A stretch of DNA of 64,000 nucleotides, taken from Gammaproteobacteria bacterium. GTDB taxonomy: Bacteria > Pseudomonadota > Gammaproteobacteria > SZUA-152. This document shows positions 54,186-62,961 of this stretch, one piece after another. The position numbers and the translations under genes are program-made. Numbering within the stretch: position 1 is the first letter of the stretch; every line of letters starts with the position of its first letter. A model generated the notes under the pieces. That model ran no database searches, was not told where the DNA came from, and was given only the letters and a program-made list of their open reading frames with translations. The stretch lies in NCBI GenBank assembly GCA_032250735.1, contig JAVVEP010000005.1, positions 27,602-91,601 of the forward strand, read 5' to 3'.

Positions 54186-54811
54186 GCCGGCTGCTGTCCG
54201 GCGCATTGCTGTGCAGTGCATCAGCCATGGCCTGGTCGGCCGATGGGGTCGCTCAGGAGCAGGTGATCCAGCCTGAGGTGGAGCGTCGCACCATCGATAT
54301 CGACAAGATCGACACCGAGGATTTCGAGATCGGCGTGTACAGCGGCCTGTTGAGTGTCGAGGACTTTGGCACAAATCTGGTAGTAGGGGCGCGCGCGGCC
54401 TACCACGTCACCGAGGATGTGTTTTTTGAGGCGGCCTACGCCAAATCCGATACCACGGAAACCAGTTACGAGCGCCTGAGCGGCGGCGCGCCGCTGTTGA
54501 CCGACGCCCAGCGCGAGCTGACTTATTACAATATCTCGGTGGGTTACAACCTGTTTCATGGCGAGGCCTTTGTCGGCAGGGGCTGGGCGTTTAATACCGC
54601 CCTGTATGTGATCGGCGGGGTGGGCAATACCCGCTTTGCCGGCGATGACCGCTTCACCATGAACCTGGGCACCGGTTACCGGTTTCTGCTGACGGACTGG
54701 CTGGCGGTGCACCTGGATGTGCGCGATCACATTTTTGACATCGATCTGCTGGGTGACGCCAAGACCGCCCACAACCTGGAGACCCACGGCGGCATTACCG
54801 TGTTTTTCTAG
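54155..54811 (+). CDS. Outer-membrane beta-barrel protein
   Basis: The 218-residue product has a signal peptide (cleavage near AWSA-DG) and a barrel-like body from FEIGVYSGLLSVEDFG to HGGITVFF, with the C-terminal aromatic. It resembles the small outer-membrane barrel family found beside gliding-motility-type genes in myxobacteria (TIGR04565-like). It overlaps the upstream SH3/barrel gene in a different frame, so the two are likely translationally coupled and may be partners. Specific function unknown. Confidence 0.75.
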   Translation: MEGRLRILFLGRLLSGALLCSASAMAWSADGVAQEQVIQPEVERRTIDIDKIDTEDFEIGVYSGLLSVEDFGTNLVVGARAAYHVTEDVFFEAAYAKSDTTETSYERLSGGAPLLTDAQRELTYYNISVGYNLFHGEAFVGRGWAFNTALYVIGGVGNTRFAGDDRFTMNLGTGYRFLLTDWLAVHLDVRDHIFDIDLLGDAKTAHNLETHGGITVFF

Positions 54812-54867
54812 GTGCGCAGATTCAACAAGCTTTTATGACGTTTCGTAGCTGTAGCGAGGTAATCAGG

Positions 54868-55437
54868 ATGTCTCTTTGTAAAGTGCGGTTTAAAGTGCAG
54901 TTTAAAGTACGTTTTAAAGCACTGTTTAAAACATTGTTAAACACCGTAAGCAAACCAATGACGCTATGGATGACGCTCGGCCTGTTGTTGGCGCCGGTGG
55001 CCCAGGCCGAGGTGCTGGAAGGCAAGGCGCCGGACTTCACCCTCAAGTCCCGTAGCGGTGAAAATATCAAACTCAGCGAGTTGCGCGGCGACGTGGTGAT
55101 GATCAACTTCTGGGCCTCGTGGTGTGCGCCGTGTCGCCAGGAAATGCCGCTGCTGGATGCGATGTATAAAAAATACAGCGATCTGGGTTTTGTGCTGCTG
55201 GGCGTCAATGTGGAAGAAGACTCCTCCAAGGCCGGCGAACTGTTACGCGAGGTGCCGGTGAGTTTCCCGGTGTTGTATGACAACAGGAATGATGTCACCA
55301 AACTGTACAAGGTGGTGGCCATGCCCAGCACGGTGATGGTGGATCGCGACGGCAATATGCGTTATTTGCATCGCGGCTATTTGCCGGGCTATGAAGAAGA
55401 GTATGTCAGGCAGATCAAGGAACTGGTCAGGGAGTAG
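54868..55437 (+). CDS. TlpA-like periplasmic thioredoxin
   Basis: The start ATG 54868 is preferred, with GAGG twelve bases before; the ATG at 54835 lacks a site. The 189-residue protein has an N-terminal repeat-derived stretch (KVRFKVQFKVRFKALF), a hydrophobic signal (TLWMTLGLLLAPVAQA) and a thioredoxin domain with NFWASWCAPCRQEM and the cis-Pro in AMPSTVMVD. TlpA proteins reduce periplasmic disulfides, often for haem proteins or copper sites. It adjoins genes for a Cys-tailed lipoprotein and DUF3570, a known neighbourhood. The repeat makes the start of the signal unusual. Confidence 0.85.
   Translation: MSLCKVRFKVQFKVRFKALFKTLLNTVSKPMTLWMTLGLLLAPVAQAEVLEGKAPDFTLKSRSGENIKLSELRGDVVMINFWASWCAPCRQEMPLLDAMYKKYSDLGFVLLGVNVEEDSSKAGELLREVPVSFPVLYDNRNDVTKLYKVVAMPSTVMVDRDGNMRYLHRGYLPGYEEEYVRQIKELVRE
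54878..54937. repeat. 12-bp tandem repeat, five copies, in the tlpA-like gene
   Basis: Units such as TTAAAGTGCAGT and TTAAAGTACGTT encode a KVRF/KVQF/KALF repeat immediately before the signal sequence. Confidence 0.75.
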
Positions 55438-55472
55438 GCCCAATAAATGATGTTAGGTAACGGTGCGCCGAT

Positions 55473-55691
55473 ATGAAAACCTGTCTGTCCATCATGCTGC
55501 TGTTGTTGGGTCTGTCCGCCTGCAGTATCGAGCCCTGGGTGAAGCCCTATGAGCGCGCCAATCTGGCGGACCCGATCATGAGCTTTGATCGCGATCCCAG
55601 TGCGACCTCCTATATCAATCATGTGCACGAGGCGCGGGAATCGTCGCGCGGTGCCGAGAGCGGACAGGGTGGCGGCTGTGGTTGTAACTAA
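55473..55691 (+). CDS. DUF4266 lipoprotein with Cys-Gly tail
   Basis: The 72-residue product has a lipobox LGLSACS (Cys17), then SIEPWVKPYERANLADPIMS and SATSYINHVHEARE, the DUF4266 core, and ends GQGGGCGCN. The free thiols of that tail are a possible substrate of the TlpA protein encoded just upstream. The family usually co-occurs with DUF3570, as here. The molecular role is unknown. Its stop overlaps the presumed start of the DUF3570 gene. Confidence 0.88.
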   Translation: MKTCLSIMLLLLGLSACSIEPWVKPYERANLADPIMSFDRDPSATSYINHVHEARESSRGAESGQGGGCGCN

Positions 55692-56883
55692 GGCCTCCTC
55701 CATATTCTCAGCCATAAGCCCAGGCCAACCGGCCGGCAAACGCCCCGGCCGTTTTCAGTGGGGCCTGCTGGCGGTCGGCGTGCTCGGCTTCTGTGTGCCG
55801 CTGATGGCCGCGGTGCTGCCGGAGGATCGGGCGGATTTCCTGTATCACTCCTATAGTGGTGGTGGGCTGGTGGTGAATGGTCCGTCGATTCTGGCGCGAA
55901 AAAAGATCGGCAAGTCGGTGTCGATGTGGGGCAAGTACTATGTCGACTCACTCACCAGCGCCACCATTGATGTGGTCTCCGCCGCCAGTGAATATCACGA
56001 AGAGCGCATAGAAAAATCCGTCGGCGTGGATTATCTGCACGACAAGAGCACCCTGAGTCTGGGTTATACCAACAGCGCCGAAAACGATTTTGTGGCCAAC
56101 ACCGTTAACTTCGGCATCAGTCACAGCCTGTTTGGTGATCTCACCACCGTGTCGCTGGGTTATACCCGGGGTCTGGACGACGTGACGAGTTCAGTGGATC
56201 CCAACTTTTCCGAAAGCGCGGAGCGGTCCAAATACCGGCTGGGGATTTCCCAGGTGCTGACCAAAAACATGCTGATGGGCATGACCTTTGAAACGGTGAC
56301 CGACGAGGGTCATCTGGAGAGCCCCTATCGTCGGGTGCGCTTTCTGGATACCTCGGCGGCCACCGGGGTGGCCTATCAGGGTGAGGAATATCCCGAGACC
56401 CGCACCAGTCACGCGCTGAGCATCAGCGCCCTGTATTATCTGCCCTATCGTGCAGCGATAAAGGCCGAGACCCGTTTGTTCACCGACACCTGGGGCGTCA
56501 ATGCCAGCATGTATGAGCTGGGTTACGTGCACCCGTGGAAACAGCACTGGATCTTCGAGCTCCGCTATCGCGCCTACCAACAGGATCAGGCGGATTTTTA
56601 CAGCGACATGTTTAATCGGATCTCGGAATTTAACTACCATGCGCGTGACAAAGAGCTGAGCACGCTGAACACCAGCTCCATCGGGCTGGGCGCCAGCTAT
56701 GAGTTCGGCGACAAGTCGTGGCGGTTTATTGATAAGGGCTCGGTCAATCTGATGTATGACCGTTACCAGATTGATTATCTGAATTTCCGTAACGAGCTTG
56801 CCGAGGGCTATGCGCCCGGCACCGAACCGATGTATAGCCAGACGGCGGATGTGGTGCGGTTTTTTGTCTCGCTGTGGTACTAG
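55678..56883 (+). CDS. DUF3570 outer-membrane-type protein
   Basis: I take GTG 55678 as start, overlapping the DUF4266 stop; the frame is open further upstream, so this is approximate. After a signal-like segment (LLAVGVLGFCVPLMAAV) comes YHSYSGGGLVVNGPSILARKK, KYYVDSLTSATIDVVSAAS and many beta strands ending VVRFFVSLWY, a typical barrel end. DUF3570 proteins are predicted outer-membrane barrels of unknown function linked with DUF4266 and TlpA. No ApbE flavin-transferase gene, another frequent neighbour, is present. Confidence 0.82.
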   Translation: MVVTKASSIFSAISPGQPAGKRPGRFQWGLLAVGVLGFCVPLMAAVLPEDRADFLYHSYSGGGLVVNGPSILARKKIGKSVSMWGKYYVDSLTSATIDVVSAASEYHEERIEKSVGVDYLHDKSTLSLGYTNSAENDFVANTVNFGISHSLFGDLTTVSLGYTRGLDDVTSSVDPNFSESAERSKYRLGISQVLTKNMLMGMTFETVTDEGHLESPYRRVRFLDTSAATGVAYQGEEYPETRTSHALSISALYYLPYRAAIKAETRLFTDTWGVNASMYELGYVHPWKQHWIFELRYRAYQQDQADFYSDMFNRISEFNYHARDKELSTLNTSSIGLGASYEFGDKSWRFIDKGSVNLMYDRYQIDYLNFRNELAEGYAPGTEPMYSQTADVVRFFVSLWY

Positions 56884-56937
56884 TCAACGTGAGCAAGGTG
56901 CGCCAGCGGCGCGCCCCATAATGAACGGGAGCATTTT

Positions 56938-57486
56938 GTGAAATCTCTATACAAATATCTGATCGCTATGCTGGCCATACTGTTGATGTCCACCGCGCTG
57001 AGTCTGGCGGCACCGGCTGCCGGGGAGGAGCCAGCGGACACCCGGACACTGGACGCGCGTGTACAGGAGCTGAAAAAAGAGGTGAAGGCCCTGAATCGCG
57101 ACCTGTTCATTCTTGAGGAGGAGCTGCTGTTTCCCGCCAGCACCCAGCTGGCCCTGTTCCTGTCCATCGATGTCGGTGAGTTTTTTCGGCTGGATTCGGT
57201 GCAGGTCAAGATTGATGACACGGTGGTGGCCAATCATCTGTACACCCAGCGTGAGCTGGGCGCCCTGGAGCGCGGCGGTGTACAGCGCCTGTATATCGGC
57301 AACGTGAAATCCGGCGAACACGAGCTGGTGGCCAGTTTTCGGGGTCCCGGACCCAACAATCGGGAGTACCGTCGGGCCACCACGGTTAAGTTCACCAAGG
57401 GCTCGGCGGCGAAATTCATGGAACTCAAGATTCTGGATGTCTCGCGCAAGCTGCAACCGGAATTTGTCGTCAAACAGTGGGAGTGA
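56938..57486 (+). CDS. Exported protein of unknown function in the envelope cluster
   Basis: The 182-residue product starts at GTG 56938, six bases after GGGAG. A signal peptide (about residues 1-24) is followed by a coiled coil (VQELKKEVKALNRDLFILEEEL) and a beta domain with LFLSIDVGEFFRLDSVQV, HLYTQRELGALERGG and VQRLYIGNVKSGEHELV. Homologues are sometimes labelled AraC-like regulators, but nothing here looks like a DNA-binding domain and the signal peptide argues for the periplasm. The gene lies 17 bases before the first TPR gene. Confidence 0.65.
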   Translation: MKSLYKYLIAMLAILLMSTALSLAAPAAGEEPADTRTLDARVQELKKEVKALNRDLFILEEELLFPASTQLALFLSIDVGEFFRLDSVQVKIDDTVVANHLYTQRELGALERGGVQRLYIGNVKSGEHELVASFRGPGPNNREYRRATTVKFTKGSAAKFMELKILDVSRKLQPEFVVKQWE

Positions 57487-57502
57487 AAGCCCCGGCTGAC
57501 GG

Positions 57503-59494
57503 ATGTTTATCGTGATCACCTTTCGACTTCTGATCGGGCTGCTGTTGCTGGTGATGTCATCACTGGCCTGGTCTGCGGATGGCCCGGCAGAACCGTCTGT
57601 TGCTCCGTCTGTAGTTCCGTCTGTTGCCTCGCCAGGTACTGCGCCCGCCGACGAACCGACCCCCTCCGATGTCCCCGCGGGACAGGTGCGTGATCTGTAT
57701 TACGGCACCGTGCTGTATGAGTTTTATCAGCAGAATTATTTTTCCGCGGCGGTGAATCTGTTGGCGGCGCAGGAGCAAAATCGTCTTCGCCATCATGCGG
57801 CGGATGCCCAGTTGTTGCTGGGTGGGATGTATCTTTCCTACGGGCTGCACAGCGAGGCGGAGGCGATCTTTAACCGCCTGTTGGACGACAGCGCCGAGCC
57901 GGCGGTGCGGGACAGGGCCTGGTTTTATCTGGGCAAGATACGCTACCAGAAGCAGCTGTTTACCGAGGCGGAGGCGGCCCTGTCCCGTGTCGGCGAGGCG
58001 CTGGATGAGTCCCTGGTGGAGGAGTTTCGTACCCTCAGGGCCAATCTGTTGATGGCGCAGGAAGACTACCCTGCAGCGGCGGCGGCCCTGCAGGATCTGA
58101 CGCAAGGCCACAGCGGCCGCGATACCGAGCAGCAGGCGAATTACGCACGTTTCAACCTGGGTGTGGCCCTGATCCGCGCCGGGCATGAAAAGCAGGGCAC
58201 GGAGTGGCTGCGCAAGGTGGCCGAACTCCAGTCCGGCGACAGCGACCAGAAGGCGTTGCGCGACAGGGCCAATCTGGCGCTGGGCTATTCATTGCTGAAA
58301 TCGGCCCCGGTGCTGGCCAGGGATTTTCTGCAGAAGGTGCGCCTCAATGGCCCCTATTCCAATAAGGCCCTGCTGGGTCTGGGCTGGGCCGAGGTGGAAT
58401 TGCAGCGCTATGAGCAGTCGCTGGTGCCCTGGGCCGAACTGGCAAAGCGGGACAGGGTCGATCTGGCGGTGTTTGAGGCGCTGCTGGCAACCGGTCATTC
58501 GCTGGAGCGTTTGCGTGCCTATCCCCAGGCGATACAGTCCTATAGCAATGCCATCACCATTTTTGAGCAGGAGCTGGCGGGCCTGAATGATACCGTCGCG
58601 GCGGTGAAGGCCGGCCGCCTGTGGGCCGATCTGCTGGCCCAGGTGTCGCGTAACGAAATGGGCTGGTTCTGGGAGGCGGAGCTGCTGCCGGGGACGCCGG
58701 AGGCGCGCTACCTGCCCATGGTGCTCGCCGGGCACGGCTTTCATGAGGCCATCAAGAATCTGCGCGACCTGTGGTTTCTGGATGGCAAGCTGGGCCGCTG
58801 GCAAACCGAGATCCCCGCTTTCGATGCGATGCTGGCCTTGCGTCGCAGCACCTATGAAACCCAGCTGGATACCCTGACCCCGGAGCAGACCCTGGACCAT
58901 GTGCTGGATGTGCGCACCAGCCGCGACATCTATGCCGCCGAACTGAAAAGGATCGGCGAGCGCCAGGATGCCTTCGCCCTGCTGACCCAGGAAGAGAAAA
59001 AATTGCAGGATCGTCTGGTGCAGGTGGAGGAGCGCATCTGGCGCCTGTCCAAACAGCCGGACAGTGACCCCGCCGAGATGGAGGACTACCGCGATCGCTA
59101 CCGCCTGTTCAAGGGGCTGCTGGACTACGACGTGGTGACCAACTACGCCATCCGTTACCGGGTGGTGGAAAAGAGCCTGCAGTCGCTGGATGCTGAACTG
59201 CAGGCGACCCTGCAGCAGCAGGATTCCCTACAGCGGGCACGCGCCAATGCGCCGCTGGATTTTGAGGCATACGCCCGGCGCATTGACGACAAGCGTCAGC
59301 GGGTGGCGAGTCTGCGCAAACAGGTCAAGCTCGCCTTCGACGAGCAGCGGCGTCAGTTGCAGGTGATGGTGGACGTCGAGTTCGACGAGCTGCGTGCCCG
59401 GCTGGTGGACTACCTCGATCAGGCGCGCTTCTCGCTGGCGCATCTGCAGGATATGGCCACCGATGCCGCGGCCTCGGGTAGGGAGTTGCAGTGA
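57503..59494 (+). CDS. Large periplasmic TPR/coiled-coil protein
   Basis: The 663-residue product has a signal peptide (SSLAWSA-DG), a Pro/Ser/Val-rich linker containing a 12-bp-repeat-encoded PSV motif, then about ten TPR-like helical repeats (YYGTVLYEFYQQNYFSAAV, YLGKIRYQKQLFTEAEAAL, YARFNLGVALIRAG). The C-terminal third (about residues 460-650) is coiled coil. Such proteins build scaffolds in the periplasm. The stop overlaps the next TPR gene in an ATGA, so the two are coexpressed. Confidence 0.78.
   Translation: MFIVITFRLLIGLLLLVMSSLAWSADGPAEPSVAPSVVPSVASPGTAPADEPTPSDVPAGQVRDLYYGTVLYEFYQQNYFSAAVNLLAAQEQNRLRHHAADAQLLLGGMYLSYGLHSEAEAIFNRLLDDSAEPAVRDRAWFYLGKIRYQKQLFTEAEAALSRVGEALDESLVEEFRTLRANLLMAQEDYPAAAAALQDLTQGHSGRDTEQQANYARFNLGVALIRAGHEKQGTEWLRKVAELQSGDSDQKALRDRANLALGYSLLKSAPVLARDFLQKVRLNGPYSNKALLGLGWAEVELQRYEQSLVPWAELAKRDRVDLAVFEALLATGHSLERLRAYPQAIQSYSNAITIFEQELAGLNDTVAAVKAGRLWADLLAQVSRNEMGWFWEAELLPGTPEARYLPMVLAGHGFHEAIKNLRDLWFLDGKLGRWQTEIPAFDAMLALRRSTYETQLDTLTPEQTLDHVLDVRTSRDIYAAELKRIGERQDAFALLTQEEKKLQDRLVQVEERIWRLSKQPDSDPAEMEDYRDRYRLFKGLLDYDVVTNYAIRYRVVEKSLQSLDAELQATLQQQDSLQRARANAPLDFEAYARRIDDKRQRVASLRKQVKLAFDEQRRQLQVMVDVEFDELRARLVDYLDQARFSLAHLQDMATDAAASGRELQ
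57592..57627. repeat. 12-bp tandem repeat inside the TPR gene, three copies
   Basis: CCGTCTGTTGCT, CCGTCTGTAGTT and CCGTCTGTTGCC encode PSVA-PSVV-PSVA in the linker just after the signal peptide. Confidence 0.7.
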
Positions 59495-62403
59495 TGTTGC
59501 GCCGCCTCCCCCCCTATGTCTTTGGGACGGCGCTGTTGTTGGCCTTGCTGGTGATGCTGTCCGCCTGCGCCGGCATACCGAGCATTGAACAGGATCCCAC
59601 CATCGCCCTGCTGGCGGAACGGGCAGCCCGCATTGAGCCCCAGGCCCTGCCGCCGCTGTCGCGGGCGGATGTGCAGCGCACCTATCGGCAGCTGGCGCAG
59701 ACCACCACCAATGATGCCCTGAAGGCGATTGCGCTGCAGCGGCTGGCGGATCTGGCCCTGGAAGACAGGCAGGCGGTGCTGGCGGGTGAGGCCCAGACGG
59801 ACAAGGTCGCGACCCCCGTGACGCTCGCACCGCCATCGACCGCAGCGGTCACGGAAACGCTCACCGAGCCGGTAGCAGAAAGCGCGACCCCGGCCGACAT
59901 CGAGGCCGATGCGGAGCAGGCCACTATCCAGAGCGCCATCCATCAGTACGAGCGCCTGTTAACCCTGTACCCGGACTATGCGGGTAATGACCGGGTGATG
60001 TATCAGCTGGCCCGCGGCTATGAACTGAACGGTGATCTGGAAAAGACCCTGGACGTGCTGACCCGGCTGGTGGCCCAGTACCCCGAGCAAGCCAATCAGG
60101 ACGAGATCCAGTTCCGTCGCGGCGAAATCCTGTTTTCGTTTCGTGACTTCGAGGCGGCGGAGCAGGCCTATGCCCAGGTGCTGTCCATGTCCGAGACCGG
60201 CCCCTACTATGAGCGCTCGATGTTCAAGCACGGTTGGTCGGTGTTCAAACAGGGCGCCACCGAGCGTTCACTGAAATCCTATTTTGCCGTGCTGGATCGC
60301 AGTTTTGCCGGCGGTCGCGAGATTGCGGATTTCTCCCGCAGTGAACGGGAGCTGCTGGACGATACCCTGCGCATCGTCAGCCTGTCCTTTTCCTATCTGC
60401 AGGGCCATGAGAGCGTGACCGCCTTTTTTGAGGACTACGGCCGGCGCGACTATGAGTTCCATATCTATGCGCGGCTGGCCGATCTCTACCGCAGTCAGCA
60501 ACGCAACATCGATGCCTCAGACACCTTCATGGCCTTCGTGCAGCGCTATCCGCAGCATGGCCAGGCGCCGCTGTTCCTGGTGCGGGTGATCGACATCTAC
60601 AAACAGGCCGGCCAGAAAGAGGCGCTGTTGCGCGCCAAGGCGGACCTGGTGATGGGCTATGGCGTCGGTACGGCCTTCTGGAAACGACACGATGCCGACC
60701 TGCTGGCGCAGATGCTGCCGCACCTGAAGGCCAACCTGGATGACCTGACCCGCTACTACCACGCCCAGGCCCAGACCAGCCGGGCGCCGGCGGATTACCG
60801 TATCGCCGCCCACTGGTACCGGACCTATGTGCGCGCCTTCCCGGATGACGCAGAGACCCCGGCCAAGCATATGTTGCTGGCCGAGAGCCTGCTGGACAGT
60901 GGCGAGGTGCAGGCCGCGGCGGTGGAGTTCGAGTACACCGCCTATCACTACCCCCTGTTTGGCCAGAGTGCGGAGGCCGGTTATGCCGCCATCCTGGCGC
61001 ATCGGCAGCAGGTGGAGGCGCTGCAGGGCTCGGCCGCGAACGCCAAACGGGAGACCCTGATCGCCAGCAGCAAACGGTTTGTGAGCACCTTCCCCGCTGA
61101 CCCGCGTGCAGTGAAAGTGATGTCGAAGGCGGCGGAAGAGCTGCTTGTGCTGAAGGATTATCGCAATGCGGTGGCCACCGCCCATCATGTGGTGGGCCAC
61201 CGGCCGGCCGCCGAGCGGGCGCTTCTGCAGATCAACTGGGCGATCATCGCCCAGGGTGAGTTTGAGCTGGGGCTGTATCCGCAGGCGGAACAGGCCAGCC
61301 TCAAACGCCTGCAGTATGCGGCCGCCGATGACCGGGATCGCCAGGACCATGAAGAGCGCCTGGCCGCGGCCATCTATAAGCAGGGTGAAAGTGCCCGCGC
61401 CGCCGGTGATCAGCGCGAGGCCGCCCGCCACTTCCTGCGGGTCGGACAGTTGACCCCCCGGGCGGGCATTCGCGCCAATGCCGATTTTGATGCGGCGGCG
61501 GCCCTGTTTGCCAACGCCGACTGGGCGCTGGCGATCCCCGTGCTGAAGGCCTTTGTGCAGAACTTCCCCACCCATCAACTGCGGGCCGGCGCGGATGAAA
61601 AACTGGCCCTGGCCTATGAGAAGAGCGGTGACTGGCAACATGCTGCGGCGGCCTATGAGGTGCTGTATCGCAATGAAACCGACGCCAACAAGAAACGCCT
61701 GCTACTGTGGCAGACGGCCGAGTTCTATGAAAAGGCGCAACAGCAGGATCAGGCGATCGAGGTCTACAAGCGCTATGTCGCCGCCTTCCCCGCGCCGTTT
61801 GATGATGCCATCGAGGCCCGCTTCCGCCTGGCCAGCATGTATCAGCAAAAGGGGCAGGTGCAGCCCCGCCATTACTGGCTCGCCCAGTTGATCGCGGCCC
61901 ACAAGGCCGGGCCGGCCACGGATCGCAGTCACTACCTGGCGGCAACGGCGGAGCTGGAGCTGGCCGAGCCGATGTTCGAGAACTATCGAAAGGTGCATCT
62001 GGTGCAGCCCCTGCAGCAGAACCTGAAGAAGAAAAAGGACCTGATGCAGGAGACGATCCAGGCCTTCACGGCGGCGGCCGATTACGGTGTGGAAGCGGTC
62101 ACCACCGCATCCACCTTCCGGATTGCGGAAATCTATAATGACTTTGGACGCAACCTGGTTGCCTCTGAGCGGCCGGCGGGGCTCTCGGCCGAGGAGCTGG
62201 AGCAGTACGACATCCTGCTGGAAGAGCAGGCCTATCCGTTCGAGGAAAAGGCCATTGAGGTGCACGCCCTGAATGCGGCGCGCACCATCGACGATGTTTA
62301 TGATGAGTGGGTCAAAAAGAGTTTTTCCGCGCTGGAGAAACTGAGCCCGATCCGTTATGCCAAGAATGAAAAGAGTGAGCCGGTGAATCATGCGATCGAA
62401 TAG
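59491..62403 (+). CDS. Large TPR lipoprotein
   Basis: The 970-residue product has a lipobox MLSACAG (Cys26) and a low-complexity linker (residues about 90-130), then many TPR-like helical repeats: RVMYQLARGYELNGDLEKTL, FRRGEILFSFRDFEAAEQAY, YAEKSGDWQHAAAAY-like. It resembles the multi-TPR lipoproteins of myxobacterial gliding-type (AglT-like) and Tol-like envelope machines, which hold partners together at the outer membrane. Length is large for the family. The next small gene starts 14 bases before its stop. Confidence 0.78.
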   Translation: MMLRRLPPYVFGTALLLALLVMLSACAGIPSIEQDPTIALLAERAARIEPQALPPLSRADVQRTYRQLAQTTTNDALKAIALQRLADLALEDRQAVLAGEAQTDKVATPVTLAPPSTAAVTETLTEPVAESATPADIEADAEQATIQSAIHQYERLLTLYPDYAGNDRVMYQLARGYELNGDLEKTLDVLTRLVAQYPEQANQDEIQFRRGEILFSFRDFEAAEQAYAQVLSMSETGPYYERSMFKHGWSVFKQGATERSLKSYFAVLDRSFAGGREIADFSRSERELLDDTLRIVSLSFSYLQGHESVTAFFEDYGRRDYEFHIYARLADLYRSQQRNIDASDTFMAFVQRYPQHGQAPLFLVRVIDIYKQAGQKEALLRAKADLVMGYGVGTAFWKRHDADLLAQMLPHLKANLDDLTRYYHAQAQTSRAPADYRIAAHWYRTYVRAFPDDAETPAKHMLLAESLLDSGEVQAAAVEFEYTAYHYPLFGQSAEAGYAAILAHRQQVEALQGSAANAKRETLIASSKRFVSTFPADPRAVKVMSKAAEELLVLKDYRNAVATAHHVVGHRPAAERALLQINWAIIAQGEFELGLYPQAEQASLKRLQYAAADDRDRQDHEERLAAAIYKQGESARAAGDQREAARHFLRVGQLTPRAGIRANADFDAAAALFANADWALAIPVLKAFVQNFPTHQLRAGADEKLALAYEKSGDWQHAAAAYEVLYRNETDANKKRLLLWQTAEFYEKAQQQDQAIEVYKRYVAAFPAPFDDAIEARFRLASMYQQKGQVQPRHYWLAQLIAAHKAGPATDRSHYLAATAELELAEPMFENYRKVHLVQPLQQNLKKKKDLMQETIQAFTAAADYGVEAVTTASTFRIAEIYNDFGRNLVASERPAGLSAEELEQYDILLEEQAYPFEEKAIEVHALNAARTIDDVYDEWVKKSFSALEKLSPIRYAKNEKSEPVNHAIE

Positions 62404-62689
62404 ACTGACGATAGTCATAGTGCTGCTTTTGCTGATGGTGGGTGGCATGTCGTTGGCGACGGCCGAGACCAAACTGGAACTGGAGGCCACCGAGATCACC
62501 GGCGCGCGGGAACTGCCCAAGGTGCTGTATATCGTGCCCTGGAAAAAGACCGAGCCGGACCCGCGTCCACTGCCCATGCGCAGCCTGGTGGAAGAGGTGC
62601 TTGCACCGATCGACATGGATGTGTTTCGACGCCAGGTGCGGTATCACAACATGACCCGCTCCGCGGCCGAAACGCCCGCGGCGCAGTAG
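62390..62689 (+). CDS. Small exported protein of the envelope cluster
   Basis: The 99-residue product has a signal peptide (residues 1-25, SLATA-ET) and a short mature region beginning KLELEATEITGARELPKVLY, then IVPWKKTEPD and VEEVLAPIDMDVFRRQVRY. It has no metal or redox motif. Overlap with the TPR lipoprotein gene shows it is part of the operon; in related clusters I would expect TolQ/TolR-type motor genes nearby, but none is seen in the window. Function unknown. Confidence 0.65.
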   Translation: MRSNRLTIVIVLLLLMVGGMSLATAETKLELEATEITGARELPKVLYIVPWKKTEPDPRPLPMRSLVEEVLAPIDMDVFRRQVRYHNMTRSAAETPAAQ

Positions 62690-62961
62690 CCGACGCGCCT
62701 TTCCTTCCCTCAGCCCCTGGGACTGACGGCGCCCACCGAGAGTCGCTATTGTCGGTTATCTCTGCGCGGTTTCTGCTGCGCAATTTTCTTCTTTGTAATA
62801 GTGCTGTGACACTGGCAAAGGATGCGCCTCGTCCGTCTGTCCGGCCAAAATCACCGGCCCCCCACCCGCTGTGATCCGTTATACTCTGCGTCACGTTTTG
62901 CAGCGCAGTAGATCAGTCTCAAGTCCGACAGGCTCCCAGGCCAATGATGCAAGGATATTTT

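Noticed and set aside
60517..61641. 374-codon minus-strand frame
   Set aside because: Antisense shadow of the TPR lipoprotein gene; composition is not protein-like and the sense frame has clear repeats.
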